A DNA stretch of 64,000 bases, taken from contig NW_026947500.1 in the NCBI RefSeq assembly GCF_034190915.1, positions 22,318,501 to 22,382,500 of the forward strand, given 5' to 3'. A program made the translations under genes and the position numbers. The stretch comes from Cavia porcellus. Taxonomy: Eukaryota > Chordata > Mammalia > Rodentia > Caviidae. Under the pieces are notes generated by a model that worked only from the letters and a program-made list of their open reading frames with translations, was not told the origin of the DNA and searched no databases. Positions within the stretch are counted from its first letter, which is position 1. Every line of letters begins with the position of its first letter. Below, piece by piece: positions 10,192-22,205 of the stretch.

Positions 10192-12101
10192 TGAAGAGTC
10201 TCTGACCTTGCAGACTTGTAAGATAACAGCATTTCTTACACTTAGCATTAAAAAGCTTAACATTCAGCCCTAACATAGCACATCATTGGAGAAAGCCACT
10301 TGAATAATGGGAATGGCCTTTACAGACATTAATCAGTGCCACAAAGGTAGGTTTTAAACTCACACACATGCCAAAGTCTTGTGTGATGCGCCTTTACCTC
10401 CAGGATACTATTTGTTCATTTTCTCCATTTTGCAAGAAGCAATAACACTTTTCACAATTTCAAGTCTAATCAGGGGCAAAAGGCAGAGTGCATATGAACA
10501 ACTGTCCTCTGAGATGAAGTAACATCAGGTGCCCTAGAGCACACCTTTCTTCACGTGGCAATCAATGTCCTTTTGTCCTTTCTTATCTGTTACAACTGAT
10601 CCCAACATAATTTTTTCATTCTGCTTCATGGCTCACAATATAATCATTGACCAGACCAAACCAAGCCAAGCCAAACATTTTTCTCTATGATGTGGGTTTC
10701 CATTGAATAAAAACTCATCAAGTGGTTCTCTCTGCACTTTTGCCAAGCAAGATCATGATCTGCACATCACCGGCTTTGCCCACATGTAAAGTAAAAGATC
10801 TGCTCGCACAGACACACGATGGTGATGGCCCTTCCCAGCTTGGACACAGATGTCATATGAGTCTACTGAAGAATCTTTGCCGATGGCCTATTCCACTGTC
10901 TCTGAGCACTGCCCTTGTCCTTAACCCTGTTTGCTCTGGGTAGAGTAAGAATCTGACATTTTGACCTCATTTCTGAGATCACTGCAGAATTCATCTGTCT
11001 CATTTTGAAAAGCACAATTTTGGATTTGCTGTGGAAAAACCTGAAAGCCTTACCTGTTGATGTAAGGGTTTAAAAATAACAGAAAATTTTTGATAACCCA
11101 ATGCCATTGTTTGCTAAAAGGACAGTACACAGTGAAACGGAGTTGAATGGACTGCTGATTTAATATATCTAATTTCAGATATTTATCATCCTACTTTTTT
11201 CCTTTTTCGGCTGCTTGAGTTAAACCATCCTACCAAAGAAATCATTTGTTCCAGCAGTGACAAATACAATTTCTATGTTTGCACAGGAGTCCTATTCACT
11301 ATTTACAGTTCTAACATTTGTATGAGTTCTATTATTTACCTGACTCACTTCATATCTAGATTTGTCCTTCACCATTGAGCAAATCTTAAAAAATTGATAC
11401 ACAGTAACTATAATAAATGCAAATTTATGCAAACTGTAATGGCAGATAATGTAAAAAAAACATTAGCTTAGATGATCTGTCCTCACCTGACCCAATATCA
11501 GCCAAGACAAGGTCTTTCTAGCATAAATGTAATCTTCAAAAAGATCAAGATTATTTAGGATTCCTGCAGAATTCACAATCAGTATTATTCTAATTAGCAA
11601 AATGTATAGATGAAATCACTTCATTGGTTTCTCCTCTGAAGCTGCCAAAGCATCTGCAGATCTCCTTCAGATGTTGTGGGGCAGGGGCTGCCCAGCTGCC
11701 CACATGCCACACTATGTTCCTAGCTTGCTAGGCGGCCTCACATCTGTACAAGTCCATTTCAGGCACTGCTGCCATGCAGTGAACTTCATGAAGAAGTATC
11801 TGTCTTTACTCCGTGTTCCTTATACCCTTTGTCCAGTTTCCAGACAGCCTCTTGTTACACTGGTCCACTCAAACCTTCCCTCAGCATCTCAAGTCAGGAA
11901 GCTTGGGGTAGCCTCTGTTAAGACGTCTAACACTGAATTAGGGTCAAATCCTACTGCTGCCCTCATTAGGCAGCAATTTGAAGGCTTGAAAACTCAAGGA
12001 ATCACCTAGCAGGGTTTTAGAAAGGTACAAAGCTCTGCTGCCTAGACTCTACCCCAGAAGATTTTAATCAGAGTCACTTGGGCAAGATCCAAATCCTGTA
12101 T
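10192..12101. other. Unique DNA, no gene recognised
   Basis: No family-level match was found for any frame here (10722-10943 and 11671-12009 are the longest). Composition is ordinary and repeats, if present, are old. Confidence 0.4.
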
Positions 12102-12166
12102 CAGTGATGGCAAACCTTTCAGAGCTTTCAAGTACACAAAGCGCCCACTGAAGCAGGCCACCACTG
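12102..12166 (+). mobile_element. hAT-like miniature transposon (copy 2)
   Basis: It begins CAGTGATGGCAAACCTTTC and ends CCACCACTG. It shares the order of copy 1 at 3698 ('agagctttca', 'caa', 'gcccactg'), with a deletion near the right end. Flanking 8-mers TCCTGTAT (12094-12101) and ACCTGTAC (12167-12174) agree at the six central bases, the pattern expected of an aged 8-bp hAT target duplication. Confidence 0.65.
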
Positions 12167-12174
12167 ACCTGTAC

Positions 12175-13009
12175 TTCTAAAAATCCCTGGTGACTCTAAT
12201 TCACGGACAGGATGAGCATCACTGCCATTCGTGGCACCATCATAAGGCTTCTTACTTATGATAAGTAGCTGCTTACTTATCATACCTGCTGGACCACCCG
12301 TGTTCTGGTTTATCATTTCTCTTCTCAGAACAATGGTAATGAGCTCCTCCCTGGAATCCCTGGCTCTGGGGGCATCTACCATTGTCAGGTCCCAGAGCTG
12401 TCTTCTTCTCACTTTTCTTCCCTCGGGCTGTTACTCTCTCCTTTCACTGGATGGCATGTCAGAATCGCCAGGGCCTTTGCAGTGCCCATGTCTGGGCTGT
12501 GTCCCACATTGTACAAGCTACCACCTCCAGGAGCAGGACCCAGGCACCAGTGTAGCTAAGCAACACCGAGGCTGAGAATCAGGACTCTTGCAGGTGCAGC
12601 GACCATAGGCAGAGGAGGTTCACTACCACCACTGCGCTTGCTTCTGAGCTTCCTGCCGACCACTGGAGTAAGTGGCTTCCTTCCTCCAGAGCTTAAAGTC
12701 CGCTAGCAAAGACGGAGCCGAAAGGCCACTAACTAATACTGGTGTAAATGCTATGATAGAAATATTAAGAATCTACAGGACACTAAGAAAGAATTTGTTA
12801 AATTTGGATAAGGATTCTTAGAGGAAATTATACCCTCCAGGTGTCATTTAAGCCCAGAGCCCAGAGCAAGGTGCAAAGGGTATTTTTCTAAGAAACATCC
12901 ACTCATCTTTTAAAATACTTTTATCAATATGTATGTTTCTATAATGTGTTTCTCAACAGTGAGCACTGTGCTTCCCACCCCTCTAACACGACAGTACACA
13001 GACAGAGAC
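12175..13009. other. Unique DNA, no gene recognised
   Basis: Contains the small palindrome described at 12251-12283. The opposing frames at 12128-12412 and 12258-12575 have no recognisable product. Confidence 0.4.
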
Positions 13010-13028
13010 AGACACACACACACACACA

Positions 13029-13115
<87 letters not shown>
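13010..13115. repeat. Compound (CA)n(CT)n(CA)n microsatellite
   Basis: CA repeats to about 13031, an uninterrupted CT run to about 13067, then CA repeats to about 13115. Long frames on both strands across this tract (Thr-His/Ser-Leu or Val-Cys/Arg-Glu repeats) are artefacts. Confidence 0.98.
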
Positions 13116-13117
<2 letters not shown>

Positions 13118-13782
13118 CAGCATAGTTTTGATTAAACCCCACAGCTGCTCATGGCTGGAGGAAACAGCCTGAGGGCAAAGGGCTTCCCTGTCCCAGAATA
13201 CCTGTAACCCATTTGCAAAACATCTAAAAGATGCTTCTAAGTAGAATATCTTTGGCTTCCAGGAACTGAACAGTAAGAGGTCTTGTTCTTTCATAAGACT
13301 AAAAAGACAGGGTTGAGGGCCTTGGGTGCAGCAAAGGCCAGTGGTTGGCTCTGTTCCTCCACCATTTTCTTGGTTGTGCCTTATCCTGAGTATTGGCTTC
13401 ACTTTGAGGCTGGTGGCAAGATCACCACCACATTGCTAGATATCATGTCCCAACATGATAAGGCCATAGGATGAAGGAAGATGTTCTTCCTCTGTGTATG
13501 TTTGTGTTTCCTCAGAAGCCCAAAGAAAATTATTCCTCGTATTCCTTTAGCTAGAATCACATCGCATGTCCCTAACTGCCCAGTTCTGGGTGGGGAGCAA
13601 TAGGGCATCATGAGCCCTTAGATGAGCCAGGCTGAGCATGTGGAAATATGCACACACCCCATCCTCTCTGAGACACACAGGAAGGAACCAACCAAATAAA
13701 ATCAGGAGTCTTCCAGCAAGGAAGGCAGTGGGACCGGCTGCTGGGCAGGCCAGCAATGGGTTTGCATCACACCAGAAAGAGA
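13116..13782. other. Unique DNA, no gene recognised
   Basis: No convincing coding or RNA gene. Short frames only. Confidence 0.4.
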
Positions 13783-14012
13783 CTGCGTGGCATGGTGGTT
13801 AGAGGCACACACCTTAGAATCAGGCAGTCAGCTCAGATCCCACTGTGCCATTCAAGTACCGTGTATGTAAGCATCAGGGTTTTGGTTTTTTCCTCTCTGA
13901 CAAAAACAGGAATAATACATAAAAGTTCTTAACTCACAGCGAGGCTGGGAGGATTAAGTCAGGATTCAAGGCATAGTGCCTAGAACAGACTAGGATCACC
14001 TCCATAGTGTCT
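13783..14012 (+). repeat. MIR SINE, nearly full length
   Basis: The order follows forward MIR: 'gcgtggcatggtggttagaggcacacacc', 'gtcagctcagatcccactgtgcc', 'aaaaacaggaataatac', 'gctgggaggattaagtcagg' and 'aaggcatagtgcctagaacag'. It is diverged but colinear. Confidence 0.75.
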
Positions 14013-14101
14013 ATCTGTTGCAGGTTATAAACAGCTGACAGGCAACAGATCGGGGGGAAGAGTCTCCTGGATTAGCGCGGTTTCCAGTGAAGCATTCAGT
14101 A

Positions 14102-14136
14102 ATTTTGCTTGTAGACAAGCATTTTGCTTGTCTACA
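14102..14136. repeat. Small palindrome with direct repeat
   Basis: TGTAGACAAGC (14110-14120) and its exact complement GCTTGTCTACA (14126-14136) enclose ATTTT. ATTTTGCTTGT occurs directly at 14102-14112 and 14121-14131. Confidence 0.9.
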
Positions 14137-14294
14137 GCTTAATAACTCAAAAGTTAGTGCCTTCTTGTTGCTAGCAGAAAGATGTTACTGACTGAAAGGT
14201 AACATTTTACAATTGGAAATACTTCAAAAGTACTGATGATATTACTGCCAAAAAATGTTACTGTTCCTAAGACATACTGGAGTCACTGCTGACT

Positions 14295-15720
14295 TCTGTA
14301 AGAACTTCAGGAAGATCTAATGACAATATTCCTCAAACTTTTTAATGAAATTGAAAGTGAAGGAGCACTTCCAAATTAATTCCTGGAAGCTAGAATTACC
14401 CTAATTCCAAAACCAGCCAAGTACTCAGTTAAAAAAAGAAAACTATAAGCCATTCTCTTAAATAAACACAAAAATCTTCAACAAGATACAGTACTAGCAA
14501 ACAGAATATAAAAAATTGTCCAAAAAAAAGTATACATCGTGACCTAGTAGGCTTTATCCCAGGGGCACAAGGGTAGTTAAACATATGCAAATCAACAAAT
14601 GCAATACACTACATAAACAGAAGAACAAAAATCAGTCACCTCAATAAATGCAGAAAAAGCCTTTGACAAAATCCAACATCCATTTACAAAACCTCAAAGA
14701 AAATAAATATAAAGACTTTAACTCAATTTGAGAAAAACCATATATGACAAACCTACTGTCAACATCATACTGAATGGGGAAAATTTCAAAGCATTCCTTC
14801 AAAAATCAGAAAAAAGACAAGAATGTCCACTCGCACCACTCCTGTTCAATACAGTACTCATAACCTTCGTCAAAGCAACCAGGAAAGAGAAAGAAATAAA
14901 AATGAGTATGTTTAGGAAAGGAAGAAATCAAACTATCACTATTTGTAGATGACATGAGCCTCTACATAGATTTACCAAGAGCTTTCTAGAACTAATACTC
15001 AAATGCAGTAGTGTAGCAGATGCAAAATTGACACAAAAATTGACGGTATTCCTACATACCAATAATGAAATCACTGAAAAAGAAATTAGGAAAATAATGT
15101 TCTATTTACAATGGCTTCAAGAAAAGTTAAATCTGAAGGATTAACCTAGCTGAGAAAGTGAATCACTGCTAACTGAAAATTATAATACACTGAAAGAAAT
15201 CAAAGAGGGCACCAAAAAAATAGAAAGATACCTTCTTGCTCCTGGATAAGCAGAACTAATGTTATCAAAATGGCCACGGTATTAAATCTAATATATAAAG
15301 TTAATGCAACCCCATTCAAAATACTAAGAATATTCCTCATATAAAGTAAAATCAATCATGAAATTTATAGGAACCAGAAGAGATCCAGAATAGCAAAAGC
15401 AATCATGGGCAACAAAAATAAAGGAAAAGGCATCACAATCTCAGATTTCAGGCTATTTTATAAAGATATAGTAATAAAAACAGCATGGTACTGGTACACA
15501 CAAAAAGACATGTGGATCAATGGAACACAACAGAGGACGCAGAAATAATCCTGGCACATTTAGTTAAATAAAGAACAAAATAAAAATAATGAGATTTTTC
15601 TCAAATGGGAAGAGGATCAAGAGATGAAAAAAGGAATTAAGATATGTGATGTATATGCAACTGTACCCCACAATGAACATATTCATTATGTATTACAAAC
15701 ATGTAATAATAAAAAATAAG
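14295..15720 (+). mobile_element. L1 LINE, 5'-truncated, ORF2 RT part and 3' UTR
   Basis: Starts inside ORF2 ('cctcaaactttttaatgaaattgaa') and covers the reverse transcriptase. The [14 protein letters not shown] block lies at about 14821-14850 and a catalytic L-F-V-D-D-M reading at about 14940-14956. Later ORF2 ('gggcaacaaaaataaagg') and a shortened 3' UTR follow, ending in 'aataataaaaaataag'. Frames are broken by many stops, so no protein is expected. A deletion joins ORF2 to the UTR near 15565-15600. Confidence 0.9.
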
Positions 15721-15734
15721 TGGGTAAAATGTGA

Positions 15735-15812
15735 CTGGTCTAGGCGTGCAGCTCTGTGATAGAGCACCTGATACGCACGCATCAGGCTCTAGGTTTGATA
15801 CCTGCAAGGAGA
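15735..15812 (+). mobile_element. Old ID-like tRNA-derived SINE
   Basis: 'gtctaggcgtgcagctctgtgatagagcacc', then 'ctaggtttgatacctgc', retains the tRNA A-box and B-box layout but is more diverged than the other ID copies in the window. Confidence 0.55.
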
Positions 15813-17099
15813 CAGGGGGAAGCTATTGAGTAACATTTTATAACTGGTACAACTTCAATACTGCTTCTTGGAAACAATATTATGTATAATAATTATTAAT
15901 TTTTACAGTGATATTTACTGAGCTACTAGTATGTATTGCTATAAACGTCTTACATGCATGAGTTTCATTTAATCCTAAAACCAATAATGGAGTAAGAATG
16001 TTTATCAGTAAAACATTCTTAAAACTAACATCAAACAACATGGCAGTGTGTTTTTTTTTTAAAATATAAACTTTTCCACAATATAATGTTAAATGGAAAT
16101 CTGAGCCACTTGACTTTCAATTCTAAGACAGCTTTCTCCCCTTCCTACCTCCTCATTCCTGTTTTAGTACCCTATAATCTATGTTTACACTTACTATAAT
16201 AATACTGTCTCCTTCTTCCTCCAGGTGTGATTACTTGGAGGGACATTCACAGGATCAAGGAATCCCAGCAGTTAAGCCTCTTGGGGTCTGGCCCCAGGAT
16301 TTTACTCCTAAACAAATATGTATGCAAATGAGACGCGGTCACCACAGAGGGCCTTAATGGAAAATAAGGATTCACTGCTCTATTATGTTTCCCTTGATGC
16401 TTGTAGCCAAATAGTTCTCATTTTAAATTGCAGAAATTCTGTGAAACAGCTTGAGCCTGAATGCTAAAGGCTGAGTGACAGGCTCCCGAACCCACAGGTG
16501 GTTTATACTCAAGAATTATCGTTTTGCTTCAGTACAAGGGCCAAGTAAAGAGCTAGAGATTCAAGGACAGCACTTCAATCCTGGTACATCATTAATTTGC
16601 TGTGTGCTATGTGCAGTGGCTGAAATCCCTGGGCTCTCCATCTGTTAGAAGATATCAACTGTCCCCACAGAAGGTCTATGGATATTAAAAGTAACTAATG
16701 AGATTGTTTCGGTTCCAACATACCTCACATTTTCTCCCACTTATATCTGTTTCCTCTTACCACACACAAACGCCTCCATCTCCCACCCCATTAATGATTC
16801 AACCTATTAAGGAAATCAGTTATTTGCCTGGCAGCCAACACAGTTCTGCTTCATTACTTCTTGAATTAATTCCATTCTCCTCAATCTTCTATAAGAAAAA
16901 AATCAATTTTGAAGAGGTAGATGTTTAAAAATATAGGTGAAAGAAAGAAGCAAACCAAGTTTACCTGCTCCATGGCAAGAGCCTCTGATCATCCTCCCAT
17001 CCCCAGTTTTCTCCACTAAGCCTAGCTCCACTGGGCCGCTGGGGTTCTTGCTACATCACAAATCAGATCAGTTTGCTCCCACACTTTCTTTCCATCAAT
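15813..17099. other. Unique DNA, no gene recognised
   Basis: No gene recognised. The frames at 16698-16928 and 16937-17179 lack any known domain, and the second runs into the MaLR LTR. Confidence 0.4.
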
Positions 17100-17104
17100 G
17101 GCTC

Positions 17105-17560
17105 TGTTATGGTGTGTGTCTGGATGACCCCCAAAGCCTCACACAGTCATGGGAACAGGCTTCTAGAGCTTGTGATTGATTCATGGTCCAATGCTGGGAT
17201 TATGAGTGTGGGTGCTACATCCACCCTAGGATGGGTAGTCTTCTCTTATGCTCCTTCCTTTCTGGATCTTGTTGTTTTTGCTGTCTTCTAGTAGCCATGA
17301 ATTGTTGCCCTCTGCCATGCCACTCTGCCTTGAAGCCAGTTGACTATGGATTGTAACCTCTACAAACTGTGAGCTAAATAAACCTTTCCTGGGCTGGGGA
17401 TTTAGCTCAGCGGCCTAAGCTCCTGCCTTGCAAGCACGCAGTCGTGAGTTCAGTCCCTAATACAATTAAAAAAAAAAAAGTTTCTCTAAATAAACCTTTC
17501 CTTCCTTCATCTTGGACATTGGGTAATTTGTCTCAGCACTGAGAAAAAATAACCAACACA
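17105..17560 (+). repeat. MaLR-type solo LTR with 5-bp duplication, interrupted by an ID SINE
   Basis: Begins TGTTATGGTGTGTGTCTGGATG and ends AACCAACACA (TG…CA-type ends). It is flanked by perfect GGCTC duplications at 17100-17104 and 17561-17565, matching the 5-bp duplication made by ERVL/MaLR integration. An 'actgtgagctaaataaacctttcct' polyadenylation region is split by the ID SINE at 17391. Without the SINE the LTR is about 344 bp. Confidence 0.85.
17391..17485 (+). mobile_element. ID-type tRNA-derived SINE
   Basis: GGGCTGGGGATTTAGCTCAG head, 'gtgagttcagtccctaatac' end and an A-tail. A perfect 17-bp duplication, CTAAATAAACCTTTCCT, lies at 17374-17390 and 17486-17502. The site is inside the LTR polyadenylation region, so the SINE is younger than the LTR. 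Confidence 0.95.
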
Positions 17561-17565
17561 GGCTC

Positions 17566-18219
17566 CTTGGTCCCTATAAATGAAACCCAAACTCCTTAGG
17601 AGAGTAGAGGAGGTTCTTCACCATCAGTCCTCCTCTACCTTTCCAGCTCCAAGTTCCATGATACTACCTTGTATCATACACTCCAGGCATGGCCAGCTCT
17701 TTTGGTTCTGCCATGATAGTTGGTTTGGGCTGATCTGAGGACTACGAACCTAAATGTGAGAGTAGGGGGAGGTCTTCAGTCTGGAAGAAAAGGCTCAGCA
17801 CCTGAAGCAAACACTAAAGATCCCTTTCTGGAAAACGGGGACAAACTATAGCAAATACAGAGCTTTGCAGTTTCTGCTATTCTGAAGCGGGGAGGGACTG
17901 TGTGTGACAGACACAGAGAAACAGACACAGAGAGGAAAGAGAGAAATAATCAAAATGATCAAAGTAGAACTTCCTAACTGCACCACCATATCTTCCAACC
18001 TCCTTCCTCTTTCTCTCACATTTTATATATCACCCACTCAAAAATCCCTTACCACTCTATCTACAACATGCCCCAAATTTGAATATTTCTTAACTCATAC
18101 ACTGTTACCGCTTACCCCAACCTACCATTATCTCTCAGGTGTATTGTTTTCATTGTGGAGTTCTCTATTAGCATGTTAGTTTGTATGCCTCCTTCTTCTC
18201 CGCTGCCCCTTTTATCTCA
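17566..18219. other. Unique or old-repeat DNA
   Basis: Pyrimidine-rich sequence, possibly an upstream extension of the L2 copy that follows. No gene seen. Confidence 0.35.
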
Positions 18220-18765
18220 TCTTCCCTCCAAATCAGGTATCCATCCACCACGATATCTTCACGATATAAGTCAAGTCATGTCACTTACTATCTGAAACTT
18301 TCAAATGGCTCCTTGAAAATCACTCAAAAGACCTAGAAGGCCCTGTGTAACTGGGTCCTCAACAACTTTGCTAAACGCCATTTCCTTCCCTTCTTCCCCT
18401 TCTTCATTCAATAACTGTAGCCTAGAATTCTATTAGCTCTCCTGCCCTGCTAAGTAAACTCCTACCTCAAGAGACCTGGCCTCTTTCCCTTGATTCATTT
18501 GGGTCTGTGCTGAAGTAGCACATTAACAGGAAGTCCCACCTGAACTTCCCTTAAGAACAGCAAGATTCCTTACCTTTACTTCCTTTCTTCTGCTCTGTTT
18601 TTTCATATAATACTTTCACTACCTGAAAAGATATTGTGTAATAATTTTTAAATCTCCCCAACAGAATGTAAGCACTTTACTAAAATGGATTTGGTTCTGA
18701 GCAGCTGGAATACTACCTGGCACACTGCAAGTGTTCAATAAATACCTGTTGCTTCCTATACTGAG
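18220..18765 (+). repeat. L2 LINE 3' region
   Basis: Colinear with the L2 3' end: 'aagtcaagtcatgtcacttactatctgaaactttcaa', 'aagacctagaaggccctgtgtaactgg', 'ccccaacagaatgtaagcac' and 'ctacctggcacactgcaagtgttcaataaatacctg'. No frame survives. Confidence 0.7.
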
Positions 18766-19154
18766 TGAAAGTTAAATCCTAGATTCTGTTATATTTTTTC
18801 CCCTGCAATTGCCACTCTTCTTTTTCCATGACACATCTGCTGCCTGCGTCGGGGTATCTGTGCCCTTGCCCACCAACTCACACCACCCATCTGACTCCAC
18901 CACTCCCAAGGCAACCCCTGTCCAGCCCACTCCTGCCAGCAGCAGCACTAGGAACACTCACTGGCCTCTGAGTCTGTGAGCTCTTCCAGGGCAGACTGTA
19001 GCCTTAACTTGCACCCTAGAACAAAGAGATTCTGGCACTAAGTGGCGATTCAGTGAGTACGTGTTTTTAAATAATATGACAGGGTTGGATGAGTAACTCC
19101 ATGGAGCTCCACATGGAGCCTAGATACAGTTAAAGGCAGTGTTAATTTTAATTG
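18766..19154. other. Unique DNA with an old MIR-like bit
   Basis: A short MIR-like segment lies at about 19015-19065 ('ctagaacaaagagattctggcactaagtggcgattcag'). Nothing else recognised. Confidence 0.35.
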
Positions 19155-21702
19155 CACTGACTTCCAGGAAGATGGCAGAGCGGTAAACAGCAGAGAAAAC
19201 AGCCTCTCTGGGAGTCACCATCAAGACGCTGGAATACAGCAACATGAGGAAGACAAGAAGGAAGGAAGCGGGTCACCTGGACCAGGAAAGATCTGAAGTG
19301 AGAACTGAAGCCCACAGAGAGAGTAAAAGGAAAACTTCAACACAAAAGGCGCCTTTTTCTAGAGATAGGACCCACTGTGCAAGGGGAATGTTTGAACCTG
19401 GGGATGCACAGTCACAGTGACAGTGATAGCTGGTGACCCCAGAGGCCTCTGCAGAGAAAGATAGCAGTGGAGGGGAGCAGTGGACATGGAGGACTGCACT
19501 GGGTAAGTGCAGAGGATTCTGTCCTCCCACCGGAAGAGAGAGATTAGCTGGCAGCCTTTTAGAGAGGGGTCAACCCCAAACTGCTGCCTGCTGGCTGCAT
19601 CAAGCATCTCCCAGCTGGTTCAGACAGGAGGAACCTGCTCGGACTGCAGCCAGCACAGTGAGTCTGCCGAGATTATCCCCTACGCTGCCTTAAAGCAACT
19701 GCTGGCTTGCTCAGCACAATTTGGGGCTGTCTGTACAGGTTGTCTGCTTAGGAGAGACTCCTGGAAGTGAACTATTTGTTTTTCTTTTTCTTGCTATTTT
19801 TATTGTTTATTTTTTCCTCCATTTTTAATGAGTGTAAGAGTAGTTGCTAACCTCCTGTGAGTGTGGTTCTGTTCTGCTCTTTTATCTCTTTCATCTCTCT
19901 TTTCCTTCAGTCTTCTGCACCAGTTTCCCAAAGTTGGTGTGATCCCCTTTGTTCTCCAACCTTACTTCTAATCTCTTTCTCTTCTTCCACTTCTATGTTT
20001 TCTCCTTAATCCATTTTAAATTTTAACCCTCAAGAGCAAAATTAATACATTAAGGGCTTAAATATTGTCTAAAATTTTCTGGGTGGTTTTACATTTGGTT
20101 ATATAATCACAAATCTAGTTCATACAGTTAAACATAGCAAATTAAGGGTTAGCTCACTTCGTTGTTTTTTTAGGCTGTTCAATGCCATTGGTGCTATTAT
20201 AGCCAAAACTGTTCTAATCTGCTGTTGATCCTGGTATTTCATGACAGAGATTAACTAAGGGTCACATAAAATACAGTAGCACAGTGTCAAAGAAACATGG
20301 ACCAGGCCAAACAAGCACCAACTTCCAACAAACTGAAGAGGTGAGACCTGCCAACAAACTCAAAATCTAAAAGGCAGCTTTACCTGGAAGATACCTCAGA
20401 GAAGCAGTCATAACTTAAGGGTCCTAAATATAAGCAATAAAGCAACTCATCATAGGCAATTTACAAACATCACTCCAGGAATTAAACTAAGAAAAAGAGA
20501 AAAAATAAAATGAGAAGACACTTCAGCAAAATGGAACTTCAGACATCCAGTTCACCAAAGGCAAATCCAGGGGGCAGTGAGGTGGGACAATCCAAAAGCC
20601 ACCCACAGGTCTCTCTGAAGTGGAAACAACAAAGCAATTGAACAAGGTTCTGGAAAAAATAAAATCTAAAATAATCTCTCAAATAACTACAGAGATTACC
20701 AAAACACACATCATGCTCAGCAATGGTAGAGCACACACAGACCAAAAAAAACCAAAAACAAAAAACAAACAAACAAACAACAACAACAAAAAAAAAACAG
20801 AGCAGCCTAAGCAAATGATAGAAGCTCAGCATCGGAAAGAAATGGAATTCATAGAGCAGATTCAAGCAAAAACTCCACTGAAAGTATTCGAAGCAGATTA
20901 GGTCAATGTGAGGACAGGATATCAGATATTAAAGACAGGCTTGCAGTTAGTGACCAGGAAAAAAAAGATTTCTCAAAACTAGCAAGGGATCATGAGAAAT
21001 AAATCCAGCAGTGCTAGATGACACAAAGAATAACTGAAGATTAATTGGACTTAATAAACAAGCAGAAGATACTACAAATTATATTTAAAAAGGTTCACAG
21101 ACATCATGACAGAAAACTTTCCTGGTAGACAAAAAGAATTTGACAAATAAGTGAGGCATGTAGAACTCCAATTAGCAATGATCAAAATAAATCCACAGCC
21201 ATGCATATCACAGTCCAGATTTCAGAAATTCAACACAAGAATGGAATCCTATAAGCTGTTAGAGAAAAAAATCAAATCACCTATAAAGTCCATCAGAATT
21301 ATAGCTGACTTCTCAGCACAAACTCTAGTCAAGGACAGCTTGGAGTGAAGTATGCCAAGTTCTAAAGGAAAACAACTTTCACCCCAGATTGATGTACCCT
21401 GCAAAACTATCTTTCCAAATTGAGAAAGAAATAACATAGTTCCATGACAAAGAACATGTGAGAAAATTTATGACCACCAAACCAGAACTCCAAAATGTTC
21501 TGAAGGACATTCTAGGAAGAGGTAATAAGGACTACAGCTCCATGAACCCCAACAGAAGGAACCAGCTAAGGCAAACAATTGGAGGAGGACAAAAGGGGAG
21601 TCAAAAACAGGAAAACAACATGACAAGGATAAGTCAATACATATCATTTATAATCGTCAATGTTAATTATCTCAATTTACCAGTCAAAAGACCCAGACTC
21701 AG

Positions 21703-21790
21703 GGGCTGGGGATTTAGCTCAGCAGCATAAGTGCCTGCCTTGCAAGTGTGCAATCATGAGTTCGATACCCGGTACAAAAAAAAAAAAAAA
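21703..21790 (+). mobile_element. ID-type SINE inside L1
   Basis: Full ID head GGGCTGGGGATTTAGCTCAG and 'gagttcgatacccggtac', then a 15-nt A-tail. Flanks AAAAGACCCAGA and AAAAGACACAGA form an imperfect duplication. It separates the ORF1/ORF2 junction region from the endonuclease part of the host L1. Confidence 0.93.
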
Positions 21791-22123
21791 GACACAGAAT
21801 GGATCGAGAAGCAAGATCCAACAATATGCTGCATATAAGAAACACATTTAATTCAAAAAGAAATTCACAGACTAAAAGTCAAAGGATAGATAACAATACT
21901 CCATGCAACAGGGAATCAGAAAAAAGCAGGGGTAACTATTCTAGTTGCAGACAAAGTGTATTTCAAGCCAAGACTCATTGAGAGAGATAAAGAAGGTCAC
22001 TACATCCTCATAAAGGAAACAATCCAAGAGGAAGCGATAACAATCATAAATATTTATGCAACAAATATGGGAGCACCCATCTATATAAAACAATTACTAA
22101 CGGATATGAAAAACTAAGTCCTA

Positions 22124-22205
22124 GCCAGGGACTTAGCGGCATAAGCACCTGCCTGGCAAATGCTAATTGTGATTTCGATCCCCAGTACAAAAAAAAAAAA
22201 AAGAA
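22124..22205 (+). mobile_element. ID-type SINE inside L1
   Basis: 'gccagggacttagcggcataagcacctgcctggcaaatgc', then 'gatttcgatccccagtac' and an A-tail grading into GAAA repeats (22199-22217). Flanks GAAAAACTAAGTCCTA and GAAAAATCAAGTCCTA agree at 14 of 16 bases. It interrupts the L1 endonuclease coding region. Confidence 0.92.

Noticed and set aside
12929..13402. Long frames on both strands rich in Thr-His, Ser-Leu, Val-Cys or Arg-Glu
   Set aside because: They are translations of the CA/CT microsatellite, not proteins.
17391..17460. tRNA-Ala-like sequence with A and B boxes, and similar copies elsewhere
   Set aside because: These are ID SINEs with tails and duplications, not tRNA genes. They lack a proper acceptor stem and occur about twenty times.
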